From Schistocerca nitens (Eukaryota; Arthropoda; Insecta; Orthoptera; Acrididae), in the NCBI RefSeq assembly GCF_023898315.1, contig NC_064617.1, forward strand, positions 717,915,202 through 717,979,201: a DNA stretch of 64,000 bases, written 5' to 3'. The notes beneath the pieces were generated by a model that did no database searches, was not told the DNA's origin, and saw nothing but the letters and a program-made list of their open reading frames with translations. The position numbers and the translations under genes are program-made. This document shows positions 42,125 to 51,975 of the stretch, piece by piece (the first letter of the stretch is position 1; each line of letters starts with the position of its first letter).

Positions 42125-43546
42125 CACTCCTGGAAATGGAAAAAAGAACACATTGACACCGGTGTGTCAGACCTACCATACTTGCTCCCGACACTGCGAG
42201 AGGGCTGTACAAGCAATGATCACACGCACGGCACAGCGGACACACCAGGAACCGTGGTGTTGGCCGTCGAATGGCGCTAGCTGCGCTGCATTTGTGCACC
42301 GCCGCCGTCAGTGTCAGCCAGTTTGCCGTGGCATACGGAGCTCCATCGCAGTCTTTAACACTGGTAGCATGCCGCGACAGCGTGGACGTGAACCGTATGT
42401 GCAGTTGACGGACTTTGAGCGAGGGCGTATAGTGGGCATGCGGGAGGCCGGGTGGACGTACCGCCGAATTGCTCAACACGTGGGGCGTGAGGTCTCCACA
42501 GTACATCGATGTTGTCGTCAGTGGTCGGCGGAAGGTGCACGTGCCCGTCGACCTGGGACCGGACCGCAGCGACGCACGGATGCACGCCAAGACCGTAGGA
42601 TCCTACGCAGTGCCGTAGGGGACCGCACCGCCACTTCCCAGCAAATTAGGGACACTGTTGCTCCTGGGGTATCGGCGAGGACCATTCGCAACCGTCTCCA
42701 TGAAGCTGGGCTACGGTCCCGCACACCGTTAGGCCGTCTTCCGCTCACGCCCCAACATCGTGCAGCCCGCCTCCAGTGGTGTCGCGACAGGCGTGAATGG
42801 AGGGACGAATGGAGACGTGTCGTCTTCAGCGATGAGAGTCGCTTCTGCCTTGGTGCCAATGATGGTCGTATGCGTGTTTGGCGCCGTGCAGGTGAGCGCC
42901 ACAATCAGGACTGCATACGACCGAGGCACACAGGGCCAACACCCGGCATCATGGTGTGGGGAGCGATCTCCTACACTGGCCGTACACCACTGGTGATCGT
43001 CAAGGGGACACTGAATAGTGCACGGTACATCCAAACCGTCATCGAACCCATCGTTCTACCATTCCTAGACCGGCAAGGGAACTTGCTGTTCCAACAGGAC
43101 AATGCACGTCCGCATGTATCCCGTGCCACCCAACGTGCTCTAGAAGGTGTAAGTCAACTACCCTGGCTAGCAAGATCTCCGGATCTGTCCCCCATTGAGC
43201 ATGTTTGGGACTGGATGAAGCGTCGTCTCACGCGGTCTGCACGTCCAGCACGAACGCTGGTCCAACTGAGGCGCCAGGTGGAAATGGCATGGCAAGCCGT
43301 TCCACAGGACTACATCCAGCATCTCTACGATCGTCTCCATGGGAGAATAGCAGCCTGCATTGCTGCGAAAGGTGGATATACACTGTACTAGTGCCGACAT
43401 TGTGCATGCTCTGTTGCCTGTGTCTATGTGCCTGTGGTTCTGTCAGTGTGATCATGTGATGTATCTGACCCCAGGAATGTGTCAATAAAGTTTCCCCTTC
43501 CTGGGACAATGAATTCACGGTGTTCTTATTTCAATTTCCAGGAGTG
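42125..43546 (+). mobile_element. Tc1-like DD32E element, copy 2, apparently intact
   Basis: 1422 bp with inverted repeats starting CACTCCTGGAAAT at both ends, flanked by TA at 42123-42124 and 43547-43548. It encodes an uninterrupted transposase. It is nested in LINE-2 ORF2, between the words for ELQALI and KPEAEIV. Copy 3 at 56433 is nearly identical, which points to recent activity of the family. Confidence 0.96.
42369..43391 (+). CDS. Tc1-like transposase, full length, DD32E spacing
   Basis: 340 residues. Start chosen at MPRQRG because all copies and typical Tc1 proteins begin there; an in-frame extension to 42153 lies in the terminal non-coding part. Two helix-turn-helix regions (about residues 15-52 and 75-113) are separated by a basic RRPGTG linker, the usual place of the GRPR-like AT-hook. 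In the catalytic RNase H-like domain, Asp155 lies in FSDESRF, Asp244 in QQDNARPH and Glu277 in SPIEHVWD. I count 32 residues between Asp244 and Glu277; classical Tc1 has 34. It would bind the inverted repeats and cut and paste at TA in the nucleus. No stop or frameshift is present. Expression is unknown. Confidence 0.95.
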   Translation: MPRQRGREPYVQLTDFERGRIVGMREAGWTYRRIAQHVGREVSTVHRCCRQWSAEGARARRPGTGPQRRTDARQDRRILRSAVGDRTATSQQIRDTVAPGVSARTIRNRLHEAGLRSRTPLGRLPLTPQHRAARLQWCRDRREWRDEWRRVVFSDESRFCLGANDGRMRVWRRAGERHNQDCIRPRHTGPTPGIMVWGAISYTGRTPLVIVKGTLNSARYIQTVIEPIVLPFLDRQGNLLFQQDNARPHVSRATQRALEGVSQLPWLARSPDLSPIEHVWDWMKRRLTRSARPARTLVQLRRQVEMAWQAVPQDYIQHLYDRLHGRIAACIAAKGGYTLY

Positions 43547-43548
43547 TA

Positions 43549-44290
43549 GAAAGCCAGAAGCTGAAATCGTTATAGGTACAGAAAGCTGGCTAAAGCCTGA
43601 AATAAGTTTTGCAGAAATTTTTACGAAGTCTCAGACGGTGTTCAGGAAAGATAGATTAGGCAGAATTGGTGGTGGAGTGTTTGTGTCTGTCAGTAGTGGT
43701 TTATCTTGTAGTGAAGTCGAAGTAGATACTCCGTGTGAATTGGTATGGGTGGAGGTTATACTTAACAGCCAAACTAAGTTAATAATTGGCTCCTTCTACC
43801 GACCCCCAGACTCCAATGATATAGTTGCTGAACAGTTCAGAGAAAATTTGAGTCTAGTAACAAATAAATACCCCACTCATACGGTTATAGTTGGTGGGGA
43901 CTTCAACGTTCCCTCGATATGTTACCAAAAATACTTGTTCAAAACCGGTGGTAGGCAGAAAACATCTTCCGAGATTGTCCTAAATGCTTTCTCCGAAAAT
44001 TATTTCGAGCAGTTAGTCCACGAACTCACGCGAATTGTAAATGGTTGCGAAAACACATTTGACCTCTTAGCCACAAACAATCCAGAGCTAATAGAGAGCA
44101 TCATGACTGATACAGGGATTAGTGATCACAAGGTCGTTGTAGCTAGGCTCAATACCGTTTCTTCCAAATTCATCAGAAACAAACGCAAAATAATTTTATT
44201 TAAAAAAGCGGATAAAGTGTCACTAGAAGCCTTCCTAAGAGACAATCTCCATTCCTTCCGAACTGACTATGCAAATGTAGACAAGATGTG
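43549..44290 (+). pseudogene. LINE-2 ORF2 endonuclease domain
   Basis: An APE-type endonuclease reads IGTESWL, GSFYRPP, VGGDFNVP and ISDHKVV, i.e. the catalytic Glu, Asp/Asn and the Ser-Asp-His block. The frame is open to a TGA at 44289, then continues in the linker. The N-terminal part lies before the nested Tc1 at about 42050-42122. The open frame begins within the Tc1 right end, which is an artefact of the insertion. Confidence 0.88.
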
Positions 44291-44345
44291 ACTCAAATTC
44301 AAAGATATAGTAGCAACAGCAATTGAGAGATTCATATCTCATAAA

Positions 44346-46214
44346 TTGGTAACAGATGGAACTGATCCCCCGTGGTGTACAAAACAGGTCCGAACTCTGT
44401 TGCAGAGGCAACGGAAAAAGCATACGAAGTTCAGAAGAACGCGAAATCCCGAAGATTGGCTAAAATTTACAGACGCGCGAAATTTGGCACGGACGTCAAT
44501 GCGAGATGCTTTTAATAGGTTCCACAACGAAACATTGTCTCGAAATTTGGTAGAAAATCCGAAGAAATTCTGGTCGTATGTAAAGTACACAAACGGCAAG
44601 ACGCAGTCAATACCTTCGCTGCGCAGTGCCGATGGTACTGTTACCGACGACTGTGCCGCTAAAGCGGAGTTATTGAACGCAGTTTTCCGAAATTCCTTCA
44701 CCAGGGACGATGAATGGAATATTCCAGAATTTGAAACACGAACAGCTGCTAGCATGAGTTTCTTAGAAGTAGATACCATTGGGGTTGCGAAGCAACTCAA
44801 ATCGCTTGATACGGGCAAGTCTTCAGGTCCAGATTGTATACCGATTAGGTTCCTTTCAGATTACGCTGATACAATAGCTCCCTACTTACCACTCATATAC
44901 AACCGCTCGCTCACCGATGGATCTGTACCTACAGATTGGAAAATTGCGCAGGTCGCACCAGTGTTTAAGAAGGGTAGTAGGAGTAATCCATGTAACTACA
45001 GACCTATATCATTGACATCGGTTTGCAGTAGGGTTTTGGAGCATATACTGTATTCAAACATTATGAATCACCTGGAAGGGAACGATCTATAGATACGTAA
45101 TCAGCATGGTTTCAGAAAACATCGTTCTTGTGCAACGCAGCTAGCTCTTTATTCGCACAAAGTAATGGCCGCTATCGACAGGGGATCTCAAGTTGATTCC
45201 GTATTTCTAGATTTCCGGAAAGCTTTTGACACCGTTCCTCACAAGCGGCTTCTAATCAAGCTGCGGGCCTATGGGGTACCGTCTCAGTTGTGCGTCTGGA
45301 TTCGTGATTTTCTGTCAGGAAGGTCGCAGTTCGTAGTAATAGACGGCAAATCATCGAGTAAAACTGAAGTGATATCAGGTGTTCCCCAGGAAAGCGTCCT
45401 GGGACCTCTGCTGTTCCCGATCTATATAAATGACCTGGGTGACAATCTGAACAGTTCTCCTAGGTTGTTCGCAGATGATGCTGTAATTTACCGTCTAGTA
45501 AGGTCATCCGAAGACCAGTATCAGTTGCAAAGCGATTTAGAAAAGATTGCTGTATGATGTGGCAGGTGGCAGTTGACGCTAAATAACGAAAAGTGTGAGG
45601 TGATCCACATGAGTTCCAAAAGAAATCCGTTGGAATTCGATTACTCGATAAATAGTACAATTCTCAAGGCTGTCAATTCAACTAAGTACCTGGGTGTTAA
45701 AATTACGAACAACTTCAGTTGGAAAGACCACATAGATAATATTGTGGGGAAGGCGAGCCAAAGGTTGCGTTTCATTGGCAGGACACTTAGAAGATGCAAC
45801 AAGTCCACTAAAGAGACGGCTTACACTGCACTCGTTCGTCCTCTGTTAGAATATAGCTGCGCGGTGTGGGATCCTTACCAGGTGGAATTGACGGAGGACA
45901 TCGAAAGGGTGCAAAAAAGGGCAGCTCGTTTTGTATTATCACGTAGTAGGGGAGAGAGTGTGGCAGATATGATACGCGAATTGGGATGGAAGTCATTACA
46001 GCAAAGATGTTTTTCGTCGCGGCGAGATCTGTTTACGAAATTTCAGTCACCAACTTTCTCTTCCGAATGCGAAAATATTTTGTTGAGCCCAACCTATATA
46101 GGTAGGAATGATCATCAAAAAAAAAAAAAAAAAAAGAAATCAGAGCTCGAACAGAAAGGTTTAGGTGTTCGTTTTTCCCGCGCGCTGTTCGGGAGTGGAA
46201 TGGTAGAGCGATAG
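44346..46214 (+). pseudogene. LINE-2 ORF2 reverse transcriptase (three nonsense codons)
   Basis: 44346-45092 covers the linker and the RT N-terminus (APVFKKGSRSNP, NYRPISLTSV). A TAG near 45090 splits it before HGFRKHRSC. 45165-45557 covers DFRKAFDTV, GVPQESVLGPLLF (Glu replaces the usual Gly) and the catalytic FADDAVIY. A TGA at 45555, where Trp is usual, precedes the thumb at 45573-46214, which ends in the conserved C-terminal domain with RAARFVLSR. A 17-base A run at about 46119 alters the last residues. The copy is inactive but little decayed. Confidence 0.9.
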
Positions 46215-46382
46215 TATGATTGTGGTTCGACGAACCCTCTGCCAAGCACTTAAATGTGAATTGCAGAGTAGTCATGTAGATGTATTTGTAGATGTACATT
46301 GAAAAATAAAAAAGTTTCAATTATGTAAGTACTTTTTTTCTATTCTGTTCCAAGAATTTTTCAAACCACCCTTGTATATTTA

Positions 46383-46823
46383 CTTATCTCCAACTTGAAC
46401 TCAGATATCTTCTTTTGTAACCCATCTTCCAACTCTCGTTTAAAGTCCTCCAAGTTTTGTTTGGATTTTTGGTCTAGCTCTTTTTTGACACACATACCTT
46501 TTGCTAATCGTTTCTGTTTGCCCACTCATTCTTTCATCAGTTCTTTCAGACTTTCTTCCATTATCTCCCGTGATCTTCTTATTAGCCGTCTCAGTTCTTT
46601 CTGACCTCCCTCCATTCTCATGAATAGCAATTCAAACATACTTTCTACTCATCCCTTCTCATCTACTTCTCTTTTGACACCTGGTTCCAATTTAATGGCT
46701 AATCCTTTTTCTACATTTTCCATAACTAGCCTTGTACCTCTATCTACCACTTATTCAGTTCCTCATATCTGGAAACTAGCTACCCTTTCATCTTCTTTAA
46801 TCGTCATTTTGTATACTCAGTGA
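46383..46823 (-). pseudogene. Gag-like coiled-coil segment (minus strand)
   Basis: The minus strand reads VDRGTRLVMENVEKGL, then MEGGQKELRRLIRRSRE, then LKELMKEW, and after a break LDQKSKQNLEDFKREL. This is a long Glu/Lys coiled coil with a few stops. The style matches N-terminal gag coiled coils of insect Gypsy elements. It may be the gag N-terminus of Gypsy-2, displaced by the 40.5-46.3 kb block. Confidence 0.5.
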
Positions 46824-48204
46824 AATGAACATGAAACAAAACAAGTCAGCTCCTACCAAATTTCAGACTTTGATCCTAATATTAATAGATTCATCAAGAC
46901 AGTGTTCAAATAACACTGTCCTGTCAGTACTTGGTGGAAATATCTGGCGAGAACGGAACAGGAGGTATTACAAAATGCAATTGTGTCATCTGAAACAGCA
47001 CCTCCTTGAACATCAACTTAGCTAGAACTGGACGTGTTCGACTACTCGAATTGACAGTATCCCGATCCATCTTCCCTGAATTTACCGCGCTCGGAAATTT
47101 TAAGTTAACTGAAACCAGGAATAGTATACTTTTCTTCAATTTGGCTGAACATCACATTCACACATGCAAGTAATCACCCAAACACTATAACATTATGAAT
47201 GATCACCCATTAGTCCAAATCAAACAGATTACCACTGATAAAATATTCTCCTAAACAAATTGAACAACTCCTGATGTATTTCTACCTGCTAATGCAGCAG
47301 AGGATAAGGCACACCAAGCAAAATTCATCGGCAGACCACAATAATTCATGCGAGGTTAAATGCAGAACAACGAAACATTCAAATGTAGGTAAACACTTAC
47401 AGACTATGTAAATAAGGAAACACTGGCAATTAAAAGCAAATAAAAAGAAAACAAAACTGCTTAGTTCTTATCTCATTAGTATTAGCAATTATTGTTTTCA
47501 AAACTGACCATGTCGGAAATTAACAGGTTTGCTACGTTATTATGGGTATGAAAAGAAATAATTAAATGAATGAAACCAGCTGTTAATTACTGTTATGAAT
47601 GTTATTGAAAATAAAGCTGAATATTAGTACAGTATGACAATTCGCAATTACGTAAAATGAATGATCAAGAAAAGTTATTGTTCTTTCTATATAAAGAGTT
47701 TTTACATCACTGATTTGAACGATAGAGTTCATGGTGTCTCTAAGCCAAATTCCTTTAAGACAGTTTCCACTTAGCTGATGCTGCCAGCAAGTTGTCGACA
47801 TCTGTATCGTTAGTCCATGATCCTTGAGCTTGTAATCCAGTAATTACTCCAGACTTACTGACCTCCTTGGTCGTGAGCACTAGTTGTGAATGTAACTGGT
47901 ATGCTCGGTGTTTGCAGAATTCATTCCAATCTTTGTATGTGCATACAGTGATGAAAATAAAATAGGCTTTTTACCATTGACGTGTGATGTAACATGACAT
48001 CATCTGTCCACACTACGAAAGTAAATGAAGTCGAACATACTGTATATCATTAGTCCATGGGTCAAACCGAACAGTAAGTGCTGTGGGCAGTTGTCTATGC
48101 AATAACTACAATCATGTGGCAATCGGCACACTACACATACACCGTTAAATTTCTTCACATCAATATATGATACAAAATTATGTTACCATATTTTCTGTTT
48201 CAAT
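46824..48204. other. No gene recognised
   Basis: AT-rich DNA with short frames only. TGGCGAGAACGGAACAGG at about 46948 looks like a plus-strand retroelement primer-binding site, but no gag follows on that strand. Confidence 0.4.
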
Positions 48205-48860
48205 CTACGGTCTGTGGTATGCACTAAACATTTTGTGCTGTCTAGAGCCGAATACAGTACAATGTGCACACAGCTTACCGGTTAGCACATCGAAATTTTA
48301 TGCTTAATAAGCTAAAACGCAATTACAACAAATAAGCAATATGGCACATAAAGTCACTACTTCTGTAATCTGGGTTACCGAGATCATTAATGTAGCACAG
48401 TCCAAACACTTATATTTTTTTTACCAGCCATAAATACAATGTGTAGTAATACATTCACGGTATGACAATCACCTCCAGTCTCTTTTTCTCACTCCCGAAT
48501 CTTTTTTGATGACGTCTCTACTGACCTATCCATATGATTCTACATCACTCATGCACCTAACCGCCCCCCAGTAGTTGAGTGGTCAGCGCGACAGCCTGTC
48601 AATCCTAAGAGCCCGGGTTCGATTCCCAGCTGGGTCGGAGATTTTCTCTGCTCAGGGACTGGGTGTTGCGTTGTCCTAATCATCATCATTTCATACGCAT
48701 CGGCGCGCAAGTCGCCGAAGTGGCGCCAAATCGAAATACTTGCACCCGGCGAACGATCTACCCGACGGGAGGCTCTAGTCACACGACATTTATTTATTTA
48801 CTCATACACCTCACTTCACATAACACTTTCAAAAATTCTGATTACATCGATTTACAGTTC
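48205..48860. repeat. Dispersed repeat R1, copy 2, interrupted by a SINE
   Basis: Aligns with 25075-25470 on both sides of the SINE at 48562-48799, resuming with CTCA(T/C)...CACCTC(A/G)CTTCACATAAC. It continues past TTTACAGTT with CTACACAAAATCATAG, which shows what should flank Gypsy-3 on its right. Confidence 0.75.
48548..48812 (+). mobile_element. tRNA-derived SINE, type 4
   Basis: The tRNA-like head has A-box-like TTGAGTGGTCAGCGC and B box GGTTCGATTCC. The body has ATCATCATCATTT and a TTTATTTATTTA end. Flanking ACTCATGCACCTAAC and ACTCATACACCTCAC form an imperfect duplication (two mismatches). The body differs from the other SINE types here. Confidence 0.88.
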
Positions 48861-48882
48861 TACACAAAATCATAGTTTCATA

Positions 48883-50291
48883 CACTGCTGGCCACCGTAA
48901 ATGCAACACCCTGAAGGAAGCATCCGAATCAAGTGAAATTTACACCATTGGTTTGCAGCGATGAGATATGCAACTGATTAGAATTTCAGTGCAGACGCAC
49001 ATCACGCGCGCCTGTGGCGCCACCTCATAGCGCCATTTAAGGCTTGGCGATTTCGACGAGTGTACGTTCGGCACGTGTGTTTACCTTGTGGTTGTTTCAC
49101 AAGACGATCAGTTATGCCTCGTAGACAACAGCGAACATCGTTTGATCAAGTATCCGAGTTCGACAGAGGAAGGATAGTGGCTTACCAAGATTGTGGATTA
49201 TCATACAGAGAAATCGCTAGTCGTGTTGGACGAAACCAAACAACTGTAATGCGGATATGTGACCGTTGGATGCAGGAGGGTACGACGGAATGACGTGGTC
49301 GATCGCATTCACCTCGGTGCACCACTGCACGTGCTGATAGGCGAATTGTGCGCATGGCAGTGACGAATCGCTCAGTGACATCCCGAACCATAGCACAGCA
49401 CATTGCGTCTGTAACGCATCATCCAGTGTCTGCGCGTACCATTCGACGCCGTTTACAGCAGAGTGGTCTGTCCGCAAGACGTCCGTTGCTTCGTCTACCA
49501 TTGACGCAGAACCACAGATGTCTCAGTCGCCAATGGTGTGATGACAGACGGATGTGGACGGCAGAATGGAATGACGTTGTCTTTACTGACGAGGCACGCT
49601 TCTGTCTGCAGCACCACGATGGTCGGATTCGAGTGTGGAGACACCGTGGAGAGAGGATGCTGGACAGCTGCATTATGCACCGCCACACTGGTCTTGCACC
49701 GGGTATTATGGTATGGGGCGGTATTGGATATTACTCTCGCACGCCTCTAGTACGCATTGCCGGTACTTTAAATAGCCGGCGCTACATATCCGAGGTGCTA
49801 GAGGCCTGTTGTCCTTCCTTACCTTCAGGGCTCGGCCACAGCCATATTTCAACAGGATAATGCGCGACCACACGTGGCACGCATTGTCCAAAGGTTCTTC
49901 GTCAATAACCAGATTGAATTGCTTCCCTGGCCGGCTCGCTCTCCGGATCTTTCGCCGATAGAAAACATGTGGTCCATGGTTGCTCAACGAGTGACCCAGA
50001 TTACATCCCCAGCTGCCACACCAGATGATCTTTGGCAACGTGTGGAAGCTGCTTGGGCTGCTGTACCCCAGGAACACATCCAACGTCTCTTTGACTCAAT
50101 GCCGAGACGTGTGGCAGCGGTGATCTCCAACAATGGCGGCTTCTCTGGCTACTGATTCTGGCAGGAACCACATGTCACAGACGTCTGTAAACGTAATCAT
50201 TTGATACTTGGTCAACATGTTATCTACAAAATAAATTTTGTTGTGCTACCTCTTGTCTTTCTTGGTGTTGCATTTACGGTGACCAGCAGTG
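48883..50291 (+). mobile_element. Tc1-like element, family II (DD34E)
   Basis: 1409 bp. Ends CACTGCTGG(C/T)CACCGTAAAT are in inverted orientation, flanked by TA at 48881-48882 and 50292-50293. It encodes a broken Tc1-type transposase unrelated in detail to the DD32E family. It inserted just beyond repeat R1 copy 2. Confidence 0.95.
49114..50155 (+). pseudogene. Tc1-like transposase, family II (one stop, one frameshift)
   Basis: Starts MPRRQQR. The first helix-turn-helix (GLSYREIASRVGRNQTTV) is followed by a TGA at 49291-49293, probably from Arg CGA. The same frame resumes through the second helix-turn-helix (SARTIRRRLQQSGL) and FTDEARF (first Asp). A frameshift near 49830 moves to the frame with QQDNARPH (second Asp) and SPIENMW (Glu), with 34 residues between them by my count. 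It ends NNGGFSGY. Inactive but lightly damaged. Confidence 0.93.
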
Positions 50292-50508
50292 TATATCTCT
50301 GTCCATAGAAAGCGAATTCAAATAACGTGTTAACAAATGAGAAGGTATACAATATCTGAGTAACTGAAAATGGCAATCACATTCATAACAACAACATTAT
50401 GTAAACAGAAACATAAGTATACCAAGAACTAAATTTTTCTAAATTCATTTTGAAATAACCTCTTCAATGTATGATGAAACTAAAGCAAGAAAAATGTAAC
50501 GTAAGATA
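50292..50508. other. Short spacer between two Tc1/mariner elements
   Basis: About 217 bases separate the family II and family III elements. Nothing recognised. Confidence 0.5.
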
Positions 50509-50510
50509 TA

Positions 50511-51973
50511 CACACATCAAAAAAGTTTTGCATCACCCCAGTTCCGGGAACTCTTGAAAATAGACGTTGATTGTGGATACTGTATCACAGACACAGTTCC
50601 TTTGACTGTTCAGAGATGTCACTAAACCCGCCCAAAGATGTAAACAACCATGCATGCGCAGTGCCTATTAGACGGAGGGGGTCCGACAGCCGATCAGTTA
50701 GAGTCATTCCACTAGGATGGTGGCACATGGCTCGTGTCGTCTGTAGTTCAACGATGCCTAGACGGTCAATGCCGTGGTTCGATCGCGTCCGCATTGTTAC
50801 TTTGTGCCAGGAAGGGCTCTCAACAAGGGAAGTGTTCAGGTGTCTCGGAGTGAACCAAAGCGATGTTGATCGTAAATGGAGGAGATACAGAGAGACAGGA
50901 TCTGTCGATGACGTGCCTCGCACAGGCTTCCAAAGGGCTAATACTGCAGTGAATGACCGTTACCTATGGATTATGTCTCAGAGGAACTCTGACAGCAACG
51001 CCATCATGTTGAATAATGCGTTTCGTGCAACCACAGGACGTCGTGTGACGACTCAAACTGTGCGCAATAGGCTGCATGATGTGCAAATTCACTCCCAACG
51101 TTCATGGCGATGTCCATTCTGCAACCACGACACCATGCAGCGCGATACAGATGGGCCCAACAAGATACCGAATGGACCGCTCAGGACTGACATCACGTTC
51201 TCTTCACTGATGAGTGGCGCATATGCCTTCAACCAGACAATCGTCAGAGACGTGTTCGGACGCAATCTGGTCAGGCTGAATGCCTTAGACACACTGTCTA
51301 GCGAGTGCAGCAAGGTGGAAGTTTCCTGCTGTTTTGGGGGGGGGGGGGGGGCGTTATATGAGGCCAATGTACGCCACTGGTGGTCACAGCAGGCACCGTA
51401 ATGTCTGTACGATATGTGAATGCCATCGTCCAACCGATAGTGCAATCATACAGCAGAATATTGGCGAGGTATTCGTCTTCATGGACGACAATTCGCGCCC
51501 TCATCATGCACATCTTGTGAACGACTTCCTTCAGGTTAAGGACATCGCTCGACTAGAGTGGTCAGCATGTTCTCCACACATGAACCCTATCGATCATGCT
51601 GGGATAGATTGAAAAGGGCTATTTATGGACAACATGACCCACCAAGCACTCTGACGGATCTACGCCGAATCGCCGTTGAGGACTGGGACAATCTGGACCA
51701 ACATAACTTGTGGATAGTATGCCACGACGAATACAGGCGTGCATCAGTATAGGAGGACGTGCTACTGGGTGTTAGAGGATCCAGTATGTACAGCAGTCTG
51801 GACCACCACCTCTGAAGGTCTCGCTGTATGGTTTTACAACATACAATGTGTGGTTTTCATGAGCAATAAAAAGGGCGGAAATGATGTTTATGTTGATCTC
51901 TATTCCAATTTTCTGTACAGATGCCAGAACTCTCGGAACCGAGGTGATGAAAAAAAAATTTTTTTGGAGTGTG
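50511..51973 (+). mobile_element. Tc1/mariner element, family III (DD34D-like)
   Basis: 1463 bp. Imperfect inverted ends CACACA(T)C...AAAAAA...GCATCACC(C)C / CACACTCCAAAAAAA...TTCATCACC are flanked by TA at 50509-50510 and 51974-51975. A GTTCC(G)GGAACTC-like word occurs inside both ends. It encodes a badly broken transposase. Confidence 0.88.
50754..51752 (+). pseudogene. Tc1/mariner transposase, family III (several frameshifts)
   Basis: Start at MPRRSM. The helix-turn-helix reads GLSTREVFRCLGVNQSDV. The second domain (TTQTVRNRLHDV) is followed by a frameshift near 51190: FTDEW, with the first catalytic Asp at 51209-51211, is readable only in another frame. A 16-base G run at 51336-51351 marks another frame change. 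Then DDNSRPH (second Asp) and SPHMNPIDH follow, with Asp in the third position and 34 residues between, i.e. DD34D. A last frameshift near 51600 precedes the C-terminus. Confidence 0.85.
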
Positions 51974-51975
51974 TA

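Larger units (their letters stand above)
41777..46285 (+). mobile_element. LINE-2: CR1-type LINE, containing a nested Tc1 element
   Basis: From an ORF1 esterase-like end through endonuclease and RT to a 3' UTR closing in GTAGATG/ATGTAG words near 46280. The Tc1 element at 42125-43546 is inserted near the start of ORF2. The motif GVPQ.SVLGPLLF..YINDL and the ORF1 type place it in the CR1/L2/Jockey group; the exact clade is not settled. Confidence 0.88.

Noticed and set aside
42153-42368. N-terminal extension of the intact Tc1 transposase frame
   Set aside because: It lies in the terminal region of the transposon, is not family-like, and the corresponding region is deleted in copy 1. MPRQRG at 42369 is the better start.
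46948-46965. TGGCGAGAACGGAACAGG, resembling a primer-binding site
   Set aside because: No LTR and no plus-strand gag follow; the gag-like coil here is on the minus strand and upstream.
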